Origin: a virus
DNA length: 24,220 bases
IMG/VR virus record: IMGVR_UViG_3300044729_002766
Location: 1 to 24,220 of that record
Strand: one strand, 5' to 3'
In this document: piece after piece, positions 7,923-14,787 of the stretch
How the letters are laid out: each line of letters begins with the position of its first letter
How positions within the stretch are numbered: position 1 is the stretch's first letter
The notes under the pieces: generated by a model
Database searches by the model: none
What the model was told of the DNA's origin: nothing
The model's input: only the letters and a program-made list of their open reading frames with translations
Position numbers and translations under genes: made by a program

Positions 7923-8876
7923 TTACACAGATGCAAAACTGTCGGCTTGAATGATCTCGTAGTGCACGAGACCGCTTGCTCCGCAAACAGCAGATCCAAG
8001 ATAGACTCCAGCAACCGCGTCGTTACGGTACGCATTCAGGACCAGACTGCCGTCGGTTCCGTAGTTAGACAAGTTCGGGAAGTCGAACGGTCCAGCACCA
8101 GTCAGCGGGAACGCAAATGCAGTGTAGCTAGACGTGTCTAGATCGATTGTCATTGTGTTCGCTGTGACTGCCTTAATCCGGCTGATTTTGCCGCTAGCTT
8201 GGACCATGCCAAACTGTGGGGCAACAGCAAGATAAATCATCTGTCCGACCTTGTAACCATGGTCAACCGATGTGGTGATCACTGCATCAGCAGCTCGGCT
8301 GATGTTCGTAATCAGGCAGCTTTGAGGTTGCCAGATCCCAGGAAACAGAATTTTGCGGAATTGCACAGCGGTAGCCGGACCACTAAATGGAGCTGACGAA
8401 TTCAACCCGTTGAGGCTGAAATTGAAATCGTCAATTTTAGTGATCTGGAAATACATGCCTGCGATTTGCAGCATGCCGGTGCTATTGCTAAGCAGAACCT
8501 GATCGCCAGTCAGCAACTCGTGCGCAACCGCACAGGTTACAACCGCCGGGTTAGCACGGCTAATTGCTGTGCCAACTTTGACAGGTCCGAGCGCGCTCCA
8601 CTCAGGATTGTAGTAACTGATGCCAGTTCCGACCAGAGCTGTGATGAAAGATTTTTGGTCGTTAGAGGCAACTCCAACGGTCAGCATTGCGCTGCCGTTT
8701 GGCATGTTGCGGTTCCAAAACGCCTCTTTTGTGCTTGTAGCACCTGTCCAGATGTCGCCTGAGTCGTTGCCTTGATAATACAGGCGCACGATGTCAGGTT
8801 GACCGGCAAACGGAAGATTTTTTGGCAGGCCGTCAGCAACAAAGCTGCCAGCAGCGATTTGAGATAGAATAGCCAT
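7923..8876 (-). CDS. Virion protein with FCCH-like beta domains, gene next to the capsid gene (317 aa)
   Basis: GGGAGG lies 8 nt before ATG 8874-8876, favouring this start over one 16 codons upstream that would overlap the capsid gene. Residues 1-105 (MAILSQIAAGSFVADG, then RLYYQGNDSGDIWTG) are unique; residues about 110-170 and 195-255 are two beta domains with TGDQVLL and VGQMIYL elements. The last 60 residues end SLVLNAYRND... The central and C-terminal parts align with the 204-aa-class gene downstream. The gene starts 14 nt after the capsid stop, so a capsid decoration or head-stabilising role is plausible. Ordinary phage virion protein otherwise. Confidence 0.75.
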   Translation of the reverse strand: MAILSQIAAGSFVADGLPKNLPFAGQPDIVRLYYQGNDSGDIWTGATSTKEAFWNRNMPNGSAMLTVGVASNDQKSFITALVGTGISYYNPEWSALGPVKVGTAISRANPAVVTCAVAHELLTGDQVLLSNSTGMLQIAGMYFQITKIDDFNFSLNGLNSSAPFSGPATAVQFRKILFPGIWQPQSCLITNISRAADAVITTSVDHGYKVGQMIYLAVAPQFGMVQASGKISRIKAVTANTMTIDLDTSSYTAFAFPLTGAGPFDFPNLSNYGTDGSLVLNAYRNDAVAGVYLGSAVCGASGLVHYEIIQADSFASV

Positions 8877-8890
8877 TTCAAATCCCTCCC

Positions 8891-9551
8891 TTAAGCCAGT
8901 GTGCTGCGCAGACGGATGATCCACGCATCGTTAAGAATGGTGGGTGCTTGGCTCCACTTAACCGCCAGCGAAGACGCTGTACGGAACCGTGGTTCCACAA
9001 TCGATGGATCGCTGTAGATAAGCTGAACGCCATAGCCAGAAAGCTCAACGTCACCCACTGACTCCCGAGCGACCATGAACATGTCATAGACGTCCTGTCC
9101 TGTGCTTGAAGCGTTCGCCTCAATCAGGCCTTCAGCCGACAGGCAGAAGCGGAAGTAGTTTACGTAGCCAACTTCAGCAGGCAGAACCGGCGTCACGTTG
9201 GAGTACTGGTGCGATGCGATAAACTGACTAATGTTTGTCAGGCTGTTCAGCAGGTCTGTATGACCGAGACCAAGATAGGACGCAGCGATAGGACCTGTGC
9301 CAAAGCGATCTTCCCCTTCGATACCGGAGGTGAACTTCATCGCTTTGTTGCGCAGAAGAACGGTGTTTACGTCCTGAATGTCACTGAGTGACAATTCAGT
9401 CGGAGATTGCCCGTTCACGCCGCCAACGCAGTTCACAACCGATGTCGTGGCCGCCATAGCGTCACGGATCAGTTGGTCTTGCGAAAGCTGGAAGCAGTAC
9501 TGAAGACGCTCTGTAGCGCCAACAAATACTGGCTGTTGGTTCTCGAGGTAT
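8891..9551 (-). CDS. Major capsid protein, exon 2 (residues 103-322 of the spliced protein)
   Basis: This is the 3' exon of a split gene; the full coding sequence is join of 10596-10289 and 9551-8891 on the minus strand, 969 nt, 322 aa. The exon starts ATACCTCGAG and continues YLENQQPVF, then QLIRDAMAATTSVVNCVGG, which matches the conserved centre of N4-gp56-type phage major capsid proteins (EQV-x-LQNQDPV...LIRDMxAATxSxxNCVGGxNG). It ends IIRLRSTLA at the stop 8891-8893. The GT/A codon across the junction gives Val103 and keeps the frame. The ORF is open a further 200 codons into the intron, so automated calls will wrongly extend it to about 10195. Capsid identity rests on motif memory and on its position after portal and scaffold. 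Confidence 0.85.
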
Positions 9552-10288
9552 CGAGTGCTGTTACTTTCCGGGAACCACCCGTACTGACCACTTGCGTGGC
9601 GGGGAAACCTCTTCGGATCTCCCTCTATAGGTTTCCCTATAGAGCAGACTATCGCTTCACCCTTGCGGGTGCCACTAGACTTAGTCGTTGCGGCTGTACA
9701 TCCATGCTTAGTTTTCATATGCTGTAGCGGCATTAGAAAAGAGCCATTATGACGGACGCGGAATGGGCATATTTTGCTGGCATCTTGGATGGAGAAGGAA
9801 GCATTTACGCCTCGGCCTCCGTTCCAAGTAAACAACCCAGTGGGAAAGTTTACGTCTGTTGCCAAACCACACTGACGGTGGTTAACAGTGACCATAGGCT
9901 GATCGATTGGATCGATGAGCGGTTGATAGGAAACACTGCTGAATACACTCCTGCGCAGACCCCAAAGAACGCTAGAAAGCGAGTTTTTAAGTGGTACTGC
10001 AACGGAGATAATATGGTGGCCGCTCTGCAAGGAGCTTTGCCATTCCTGGTCGTCAAAAAGCGTCAGGCTGAGTTGATGCTGGAGTTGCGAGCTACCTTCC
10101 AGGCTGGACGCGGCAGCAAAGCCGTGACCGACGAGGAGAGAGCTCATCGCGAGCATCTTGTACAACTCATTAAAGCTGAAAATCAGCGCTGACATATGGA
10201 CACTTGCCTCTGGTTACCATGCGCCTAGGCGGCGTTTAGGCTTTCCAAGTAATCACTAGTAGTTTTAAGCAGGCATACCAAATTTTTT
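9552..10288 (-). ncRNA. Group I self-splicing intron in the major capsid gene (737 nt)
   Basis: Pairing by eye gives the full core. P1: exon AGCAGGU (10295-10289) with GCCUGCU (10274-10268), including the required U-G at the 5' splice site. P10: first exon-2 bases AUACC (9551-9547) with GGUAU (10279-10275), directly next to the P1 strand. P3: CUACUAG (10262-10256) with CUAGUGG (9678-9672). P4: ACUUG (10250-10246) with CAAGU (10206-10202). P5: GCCUA with UAGGC (10241-10237, 10227-10223). P6: GUCCAU (10201-10196) with AUGGAU (9705-9700). P7: GACUA (9686-9682) with UAGUC (9651-9647). P8: CACCC/GGGUG (9671-9667, 9662-9658) closed by GCAA. P9: 9-bp stem (9644-9636, 9631-9623) with GAAA loop. The intron ends in G (9552). 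Order and junctions fit known group I topology. Splicing activity is inferred, not observed. Confidence 0.93.
9749..10192 (+). CDS. LAGLIDADG homing endonuclease, antisense within the group I intron (147 aa)
   Basis: The 147-aa protein has a single LAGLIDADG-type motif at residues 8-19 (YFAGILDGEGSI) with the catalytic acidic residues in place. The following beta strands (VYVCCQTTLTVVNSD) and WIDERLIG fit the usual core, and a Lys/Arg-rich C-terminus follows (LPFLVVKKRQAELMLEL). One motif per chain means it would act as a homodimer cutting an intron-less capsid gene at the junction CAGGT/ATACC. It lies on the plus strand, opposite to the capsid gene and intron, inside the P6 loop: P6 arms are at 9700-9705 and 10196-10201, and the stop codon (10190-10192) is 3 nt from an arm. 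It therefore needs its own plus-strand transcript; I see no convincing promoter. A weak SD (GAAAAGAG) precedes the ATG. Confidence 0.9.
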   Translation: MTDAEWAYFAGILDGEGSIYASASVPSKQPSGKVYVCCQTTLTVVNSDHRLIDWIDERLIGNTAEYTPAQTPKNARKRVFKWYCNGDNMVAALQGALPFLVVKKRQAELMLELRATFQAGRGSKAVTDEERAHREHLVQLIKAENQR

Positions 10289-10596
10289 ACCTGCTCGTTG
10301 AGGAGCACGGATTGACCGTAGTAACGAATACGTGCATCGACGAATTCGTCTGTCTGCACCGCAGGAGCCGGGATCGTCCCGTTCTGGGGCAAAGGTTGTT
10401 TGACCACTGGCAGGTTGTCGAAACGAACCATACGCAGGGTGTTACCGCTGTTCATCGGAAGCGAAAAACGCTTTACCGGGAACATGTGAATCAGGTCGGC
10501 TTCGGGTGTGGCCAGAATGTAATCTGACAACGCCTGTTGCACCGCTGGCGGCATGTTCAGAGTGGTCGTTGGACCGCTCAATGTAGAGACTGTCAT
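10289..10596 (-). CDS. Major capsid protein, exon 1 (residues 1-102 plus two bases of codon 103)
   Basis: The exon encodes MTVSTLSGPTTTLNMPP through YYGQSVLLNEQ and ends in GU, the first two bases of the Val103 codon finished by exon 2. Read through without splicing it gains 20 unrelated residues and stops at 10225. The N-terminal segment LIHMFPVKRFSLPMNSGNTL and the LLNEQV end resemble the start of N4-gp56-type major capsid proteins. No clear Shine-Dalgarno sequence precedes the ATG, which is odd for the most abundant virion protein; a CUAGA/UCUAG inverted repeat lies about 15-35 nt upstream. Splicing is required for any intact capsid subunit, so this gene depends on the intron working. Confidence 0.85.
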
Positions 10597-10846
10597 GTTG
10601 TCTACGAACTAGAGGTTGTTACTTCTAGGACTTGCGAGGTCTCTCGTACGCAGGGACTGGGTTGGTGACTCCCGATACACCGATGGAGGGCTGAGCTCCG
10701 GTACAGCTATCTAAACTGTATGTAGTAAGGCTTTTATTGGAAAGTGCGGGCCGCCATGGGGAAGGAGCACCCCGACCCGCCCCAGGATGTTTGCACAGGC
10801 GCGATATACCCATTTAGACGACAATGTGGAGCCTACGGAGGTCTAT
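10597..10846. other. Non-coding gap between the capsid gene and a plus-strand gene, with a G4/C4 hairpin
   Basis: These 250 nt hold no convincing gene. They contain the capsid leader on the minus strand and the leader of the plus-strand 106-aa gene. A hairpin of GGGG (10758-10761) and CCCC (10770-10773) with an 8-nt loop is visible. A 62-codon minus-strand frame (10625-10813) exists but lacks a ribosome-binding site. The region is the natural place for a capsid promoter and for a promoter of the divergent gene, but I find no consensus match. Confidence 0.4.
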
Positions 10847-11167
10847 ATGGCCACTTTGGATATCTATCCTCCCGTTGCGCTTTACGTCGCAGGCAGGTTC
10901 GCTCACTTACCCCGTAAGGGGCATGTCCAGGACTACGCCATCGCGATGAATCTTAACGAAGAGTCTCTGCATCACTACGCGGTCGAGCGTGCCCTATACA
11001 GTCCTGGCGACGTGATCCGCTCTTGCGATTTGCAATTAGCGATGAGTGATGACATTGATGAATGGGTTGCCCGCATCGATGACAATGCTCATGAGATCGA
11101 TATGCAAATTCAAAGGCTAGCTCATGCCTACAAGATGGGCTTGCCGTGTAACATCTTTCTAGGATAG
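10847..11167 (+). CDS. Plus-strand accessory (moron-like) protein of unknown function (106 aa)
   Basis: GGAGG five bases before ATG 10847-10849 marks the start; a longer frame from 10787 lacks an SD. The 106-aa protein starts MATLDIYPPVALYVAGRF and is acidic in its second half (MSDDIDEWVARIDDNAHEID), mostly alpha-helical, with no signal peptide or known motif. It is the only clear non-endonuclease gene on the plus strand inside the leftward structural module, and it meets the 70-aa minus-strand gene tail to tail with 9 nt of overlap (11159-11167). Opposite orientation inside a late operon is typical of morons, which are separately expressed and often alter the host or exclude other phages. 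That role is only inferred. Confidence 0.7.
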   Translation: MATLDIYPPVALYVAGRFAHLPRKGHVQDYAIAMNLNEESLHHYAVERALYSPGDVIRSCDLQLAMSDDIDEWVARIDDNAHEIDMQIQRLAHAYKMGLPCNIFLG

Positions 11168-11371
11168 GCGTCGCACGACTACGTTTCCCAGGCTAAAGCA
11201 CGGATAGAAAACGTCTTTGGCCGCGCCTTTCCATCCCATCGCCGTCGCGATTGTCTTAGCACGATCTTGACTCATGTCATGGGGATACAGCACGACCCAA
11301 GCATCATCGGATTGCAGTTGATCCATGAAGCTTGCGATTTTGCGATTCAGTGTGGCGGTAGAGATACGCAT
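11159..11371 (-). CDS. Small protein of unknown function downstream of portal (70 aa)
   Basis: The 70-aa frame begins MRISTATLNRKIASFMDQL at ATG 11369-11371. An AAGGTG sequence 10 nt upstream is the only SD candidate, and it lies in the 3' arm of a perfect 8-bp inverted repeat (11380-11413). The sequence DDAWVVLYPHDMSQDRAKTIATAMG suggests a small alpha/beta fold. Its last 9 nt overlap the convergent plus-strand gene. The frame can be extended upstream to 11458 without an SD. Function unknown. Confidence 0.55.
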   Translation of the reverse strand: MRISTATLNRKIASFMDQLQSDDAWVVLYPHDMSQDRAKTIATAMGWKGAAKDVFYPCFSLGNVVVRRLS

Positions 11372-11379
11372 AGAGGAAG

Positions 11380-11413
11380 GGCACCTTTTTTGCTTTAACC
11401 TACTCAAGGTGCC
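11380..11413. promoter_or_regulatory. Inverted repeat ahead of the 70-aa gene
   Basis: GGCACCTT (11380-11387) and AAGGTGCC (11406-11413) are perfect inverted repeats with an 18-nt loop. On the minus strand the hairpin includes the AAGGTG that would bind the ribosome for the 70-aa gene, so it could hold that gene off after portal translation ends 94 nt upstream. It could also be a protein-binding operator. The loop contains a run of A residues but no terminator-type U-run follows. Confidence 0.4.
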
Positions 11414-11506
11414 ACAGCCGTAGAAAATCGCAGCGCTTTTTGAAGAACGAGCGCACAAACAGAGGATCGACTCAACTGCAAGGACACCGCGCTGCGAAGG
11501 TCTAGT

Positions 11507-13612
11507 TTACATCCCTGCAACATTTGCCGCAGCAGGAGCCTGCATGTTAGCTGAAACATCTGCCTGCGCAGGTTTTGTTGCTGCAAGCGCAGCCTGTTCT
11601 TCGGCTGCATTACGGTCCTTGAGCGACTGAGCTAGCATCATGGCGTCACGCAACGCGGCAAAATCCATCTGTTGCAGCTCTTTCATGGCTTTGATGAGGT
11701 CAAGCAAACCCTGTTCTTCAGCACGCTCGCTGTCGCGTACCTTTTGCAACGCTTCGAATGGCACAAGTTTGCTACGAGCTTGCCGCTCTTCTGCCATCGC
11801 CATGTCGCTAGCGGCTTTGGCTTGGTCAGCTTGAGCCTTAGCCATAGCAGCCTGTTGCGCGGCCTGTTGTTGTGCCTGCATGGCTTGCTGCTCAGCTTGT
11901 TGCCGGATCTCGATGCTCTCCAGCAGCTCATGCTTGTTTTGCAGGGTGCTAGCTTCGATGAGCTGCTCTGGAGGAATGGGCACGCCGAGCTGTTGTAGCT
12001 GCAGCAGCTGAGCAAACTGCATCTGCTTCTGGGTGCTGGTGTTCAGGCCCTCCTCAACGACGCAGTCGTAGCGAATAAACGCCTGGGTTTTTAGCTTCGG
12101 ATCGATCTGCTCGTTGGTGATGCGCTCGATTTTTTCTGGGCGCCAGTTCATTTGGATCATTTCAATCATGCGTTGACCCAGGATCTTTTGGCTGCAATCT
12201 AGATGATCGAACAGCGTCTGTAGCGTCGTCAGACCAGCGCCTTGTCGAAGCATGCTTAGGATGCCTGCTTTTTCGTCTTCTGCTGCCCCTAGCAGCTCTT
12301 CGTTGACGCCAGAGATGTCACGGATCAACGACTTCATCTGATCGCTTAGCTGGATCATGGACGCGTCTACGCGCGGGCACTGGATCTGCTGGAGATCTCC
12401 AAGATTAGCTTCGTCACGCAACGCAATCAGTCGACCTTGCCCAACGTTCAGCAGATCTTGCGGATTGACAACGGCATTTTCTTTGTAGATCCAACCACTG
12501 TTGGGCTGGCTTTCTAGAATGTCGAGCTCGTTCAGTCGGAGGCGGTTGTAGATCCATTGTGGATCGCGGACCATGCGGGTAATCCCCTGAACGCGCAGTG
12601 GCCATTGAGCCGCCTCAGGTCGGTAGTAGGCAAAAACAGGGATAAAGGGGTAGCTATCGCTGCCGTAGGGATTTTGAGTGTCCATCACCTGGGCACCATC
12701 GACACAAATGCAGAGACGCACGGTGGGCACCATCATCTCGATGACGTCGATCTGCGCAAATGTCTGCGTGATCATGTCAAGATTGTTTTGGTCTCCTCTC
12801 CATGGCATACGATCTCCTGACCGCACATCGATGAGGAACTGTTGAGAGCGCTGATCCTGATACCAAAACTCATCCACCGTGCGCTGTCCGACTTGCGGCT
12901 GCACCATCAACTCTGGAAGGTACTGGAATTTGCCATCCCGATAGCCACGGCCTTGTCCCACTATTGGTACGTCACCGGGTAGGATTCTGCGACACTCCTC
13001 GTCCGAGACGACTTTGCGCATCCAGACCCAGCCACAATCCGATAGGTCAGGCTTTTTCCAGAACGGATCCATGGCGTACTCGTTGTAGGCCAACCGATTG
13101 AGGTACAGCTCTCCATTTATCGGGTCTGTATTGTAGTCCAGCCCCATATACAGCAGGTTCATGCCTGTGATCAGTGCACCCTCGAAGGCCTCGCTGATGG
13201 TCTCTAGCATACGGTCGCGGTTGACCGCCCACATGACAAGCTTTGTTAGCTGCGAACAGGCATAGGCATCCGTGTCGTCTTCTGGCGTTAGGATGATGCT
13301 TTTGCGGTGCTGCCTTTGATAGCCAGTGACCATCTGGATCACAGGGCGGATTAGATTGAAGTTGAAGCCCTGTTTGCGAAATGACGGAGCGTTGCCGATG
13401 GGTCGATTGTAGAGTGATTGGTCACCCAGGTAATACCGTGTGTCCACGTCAGACTCGGCCCAGTAGGACTGCAGAGGGGTCTGTGCTCGCATGTAACACT
13501 GTTCCATATACGAGCGCAGCGAACCGGACGGAGCGCTTCCTTGATTACATGGAGGAGCTGCCGGACCAAAAGGAGATTGAAAGCCAAAGGAACTGCCGTT
13601 TTCAAAGCGCAT
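11507..13612 (-). CDS. Portal protein (701 aa)
   Basis: Length (701 aa) and domain order fit P22-type podovirus portals, the dodecameric ring at one capsid vertex through which DNA is packaged and ejected. Residues 1-35 are a Gly/Pro/Ser-rich leader. Residues about 50-100 hold SYWAESDVDTRYYLGDQ and FNFNLIRPVIQMVTGYQRQH, the helical clip/stem approach typical of this family. A long core with aromatic and Asp-rich motifs (WKKPDLSDCGWVWMRK) follows. Residues about 560-650 are a Gln/Ala-rich helix (AEQQAMQAQQQAAQQAA) like the C-terminal barrel of large portals. The gene lies 46 nt after the scaffold-like gene; the SD is weak. No domain is missing or broken. Confidence 0.85.
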   Translation of the reverse strand: MRFENGSSFGFQSPFGPAAPPCNQGSAPSGSLRSYMEQCYMRAQTPLQSYWAESDVDTRYYLGDQSLYNRPIGNAPSFRKQGFNFNLIRPVIQMVTGYQRQHRKSIILTPEDDTDAYACSQLTKLVMWAVNRDRMLETISEAFEGALITGMNLLYMGLDYNTDPINGELYLNRLAYNEYAMDPFWKKPDLSDCGWVWMRKVVSDEECRRILPGDVPIVGQGRGYRDGKFQYLPELMVQPQVGQRTVDEFWYQDQRSQQFLIDVRSGDRMPWRGDQNNLDMITQTFAQIDVIEMMVPTVRLCICVDGAQVMDTQNPYGSDSYPFIPVFAYYRPEAAQWPLRVQGITRMVRDPQWIYNRLRLNELDILESQPNSGWIYKENAVVNPQDLLNVGQGRLIALRDEANLGDLQQIQCPRVDASMIQLSDQMKSLIRDISGVNEELLGAAEDEKAGILSMLRQGAGLTTLQTLFDHLDCSQKILGQRMIEMIQMNWRPEKIERITNEQIDPKLKTQAFIRYDCVVEEGLNTSTQKQMQFAQLLQLQQLGVPIPPEQLIEASTLQNKHELLESIEIRQQAEQQAMQAQQQAAQQAAMAKAQADQAKAASDMAMAEERQARSKLVPFEALQKVRDSERAEEQGLLDLIKAMKELQQMDFAALRDAMMLAQSLKDRNAAEEQAALAATKPAQADVSANMQAPAAANVAGM

Positions 13613-13658
13613 GGGCCACCGTGTTTTTCCCTACGGTAACCCATGCTTGAAAAGTTTA

Positions 13659-14321
13659 TTAGCGTTGCCACTGCGGCAGCACGGACATGAGGTTTTCTCT
13701 CGCTTGCTTGGGGGTCAATTTGGTCGGACTGATGAGCCCTTGAGCGATGGGACTGTTGCGCTGCATACCAGGACCTGGAATCGGTTTGGCCAGATTTTTG
13801 GCCATCTGGGCTTTTGCCGCGTCAGTCTCTGGATCAGCGACGTACTTTTTCATTAGCTTGTACATGGCCGCGCCCTTGCGGTACGGATCAGGAATCATCT
13901 GGGCAGCTTCCCAGAATTCAGGATCTTCGCGCGCAACACGTTCTTGAATGTCGCGATCTAACAGGACCTTTTCAATGTCGGGAAACTGCTGCTTCAGAGC
14001 TAGCTCAGCGTATTGCACGCGCTGCACCTGAGCAAGCTGGCCCATCTGCGTGTCTACAATCTGTTTGGCACGCTGTTCAGCCAACGCTTGCGCTGTCCGG
14101 TAATCAATTAGATCGTCCGGCGCCAGGTTAATTTCCGGAGCTTTGGGTTGGGTGGATTGGGCTTGCAGCTGCGCTAACTGGTCAAGCTTTTGTTTTAGCT
14201 GAGCGTTTTCGTCGCTGAGGCGGCGTTGTGCCTCCCTCATCTCCCTCCAGTTGTACTCCGCTGACTTCGGGGTTGGCTCCGAGGGCAGCGATTCTGTCGT
14301 ATTCGGTGTTGAGGGATCCAT
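13659..14321 (-). CDS. Scaffolding protein candidate, coiled-coil (220 aa)
   Basis: AAAGGAG lies 7 nt before ATG 14319-14321, so the start is secure even though it overlaps the upstream 201-aa gene by 140 nt. The N-terminus is acidic and disordered (MDPSTPNTTESLPSEPTPK); residues about 25-60 are a coiled coil (LSDENAQLKQKLDQLAQLQA). A helical segment ends with FPDIEKVLLDRDIQERV and IPDPYRKGAAMYKLMKKY, a pattern found in many phage scaffolds. Scaffolds direct assembly of the capsid shell and leave or are cleaved. Unusually, it sits before the portal in transcription order; portal-scaffold-capsid is more common. No protease motif is seen. Confidence 0.75.
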   Translation of the reverse strand: MDPSTPNTTESLPSEPTPKSAEYNWREMREAQRRLSDENAQLKQKLDQLAQLQAQSTQPKAPEINLAPDDLIDYRTAQALAEQRAKQIVDTQMGQLAQVQRVQYAELALKQQFPDIEKVLLDRDIQERVAREDPEFWEAAQMIPDPYRKGAAMYKLMKKYVADPETDAAKAQMAKNLAKPIPGPGMQRNSPIAQGLISPTKLTPKQARENLMSVLPQWQR

Positions 14322-14787
14322 TTACGTACTCCTTTACGCTAGAAACCAAGAATGGGTCAGCCCCTGGCGGCGGGGTGATTGCTAGCTGTTGGATCGCCAA
14401 ACGCGTTGGCAGCACCCACAACAGCTCTGCTTCGTATTTCTCGATATCGATATACCAACAATCTGTGTTCGGCTCGGCTCGTGGGCGCATGTGCAATCCC
14501 ATGAACACCTGTCTATACACATTGTCGGTTTCTACCCCATACATGGGTTTGCGCACGACATAAATAAAAAACTGTTTTGCAGTCTTGGCGTTGCCTTCGA
14601 TCGCAGCGTGCAGTTCGCGCGCATAGTCGTTCTCAAACTCACGGCGGTAATCTTCCACCGTCCCCGTGTTGCCTGTCTGCGCAGCTTTCAGACCTTCAGC
14701 AGTCAGGTTACGGCTGTTGCGTTTGATGCGATGATTCACTGTGGAATAAGGGGTGTTCCCACCCCCGTTGCCTCGCGGCTTAGACAT
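14182..14787 (-). CDS. Conserved-looking phage protein of unknown function (201 aa)
   Basis: I place the start at ATG 14785-14787 (MSKPRGNGGGNTPYSTVN), which overlaps the stop of the 72-aa gene by 8 nt; an upstream frame to 14937 would overlap that gene almost completely. Residues about 40-110 are mixed alpha/beta (EDYRREFENDYARELHAAI, TAKQFFIYVVRKPMYG). The C-terminal end is Lys/Arg-rich (QRRKRSAKTKA). The last 140 nt also encode the start of the scaffold-like protein in another frame, so both reading frames are constrained there. No motif names a function. Confidence 0.7.
   Translation of the reverse strand: MSKPRGNGGGNTPYSTVNHRIKRNSRNLTAEGLKAAQTGNTGTVEDYRREFENDYARELHAAIEGNAKTAKQFFIYVVRKPMYGVETDNVYRQVFMGLHMRPRAEPNTDCWYIDIEKYEAELLWVLPTRLAIQQLAITPPPGADPFLVSSVKEYVNGSLNTEYDRIAALGANPEVSGVQLEGDEGGTTPPQRRKRSAKTKA

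Noticed and set aside
9687-9748. Promoter for the antisense endonuclease gene
   Set aside because: Only partial matches (such as TATGCT) are seen with poor -35 partners, inside conserved intron core sequence; not supportable.
8891-10195. 434-aa minus-strand reading frame as the capsid gene
   Set aside because: Its first 200 or so residues come from the intron and the antisense of the endonuclease gene; the exon junction and the intron pairings show the real gene is split.
10625-10813. 62-aa minus-strand frame ahead of the capsid gene
   Set aside because: It has no ribosome-binding site, overlaps the leader of the plus-strand gene, and has no recognisable sequence; kept as a gap.
11640-12015. 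Frames opposite or offset in the portal C-terminus
   Set aside because: They reflect the Gln/Ala codon repeats of the portal barrel helix, not separate genes.
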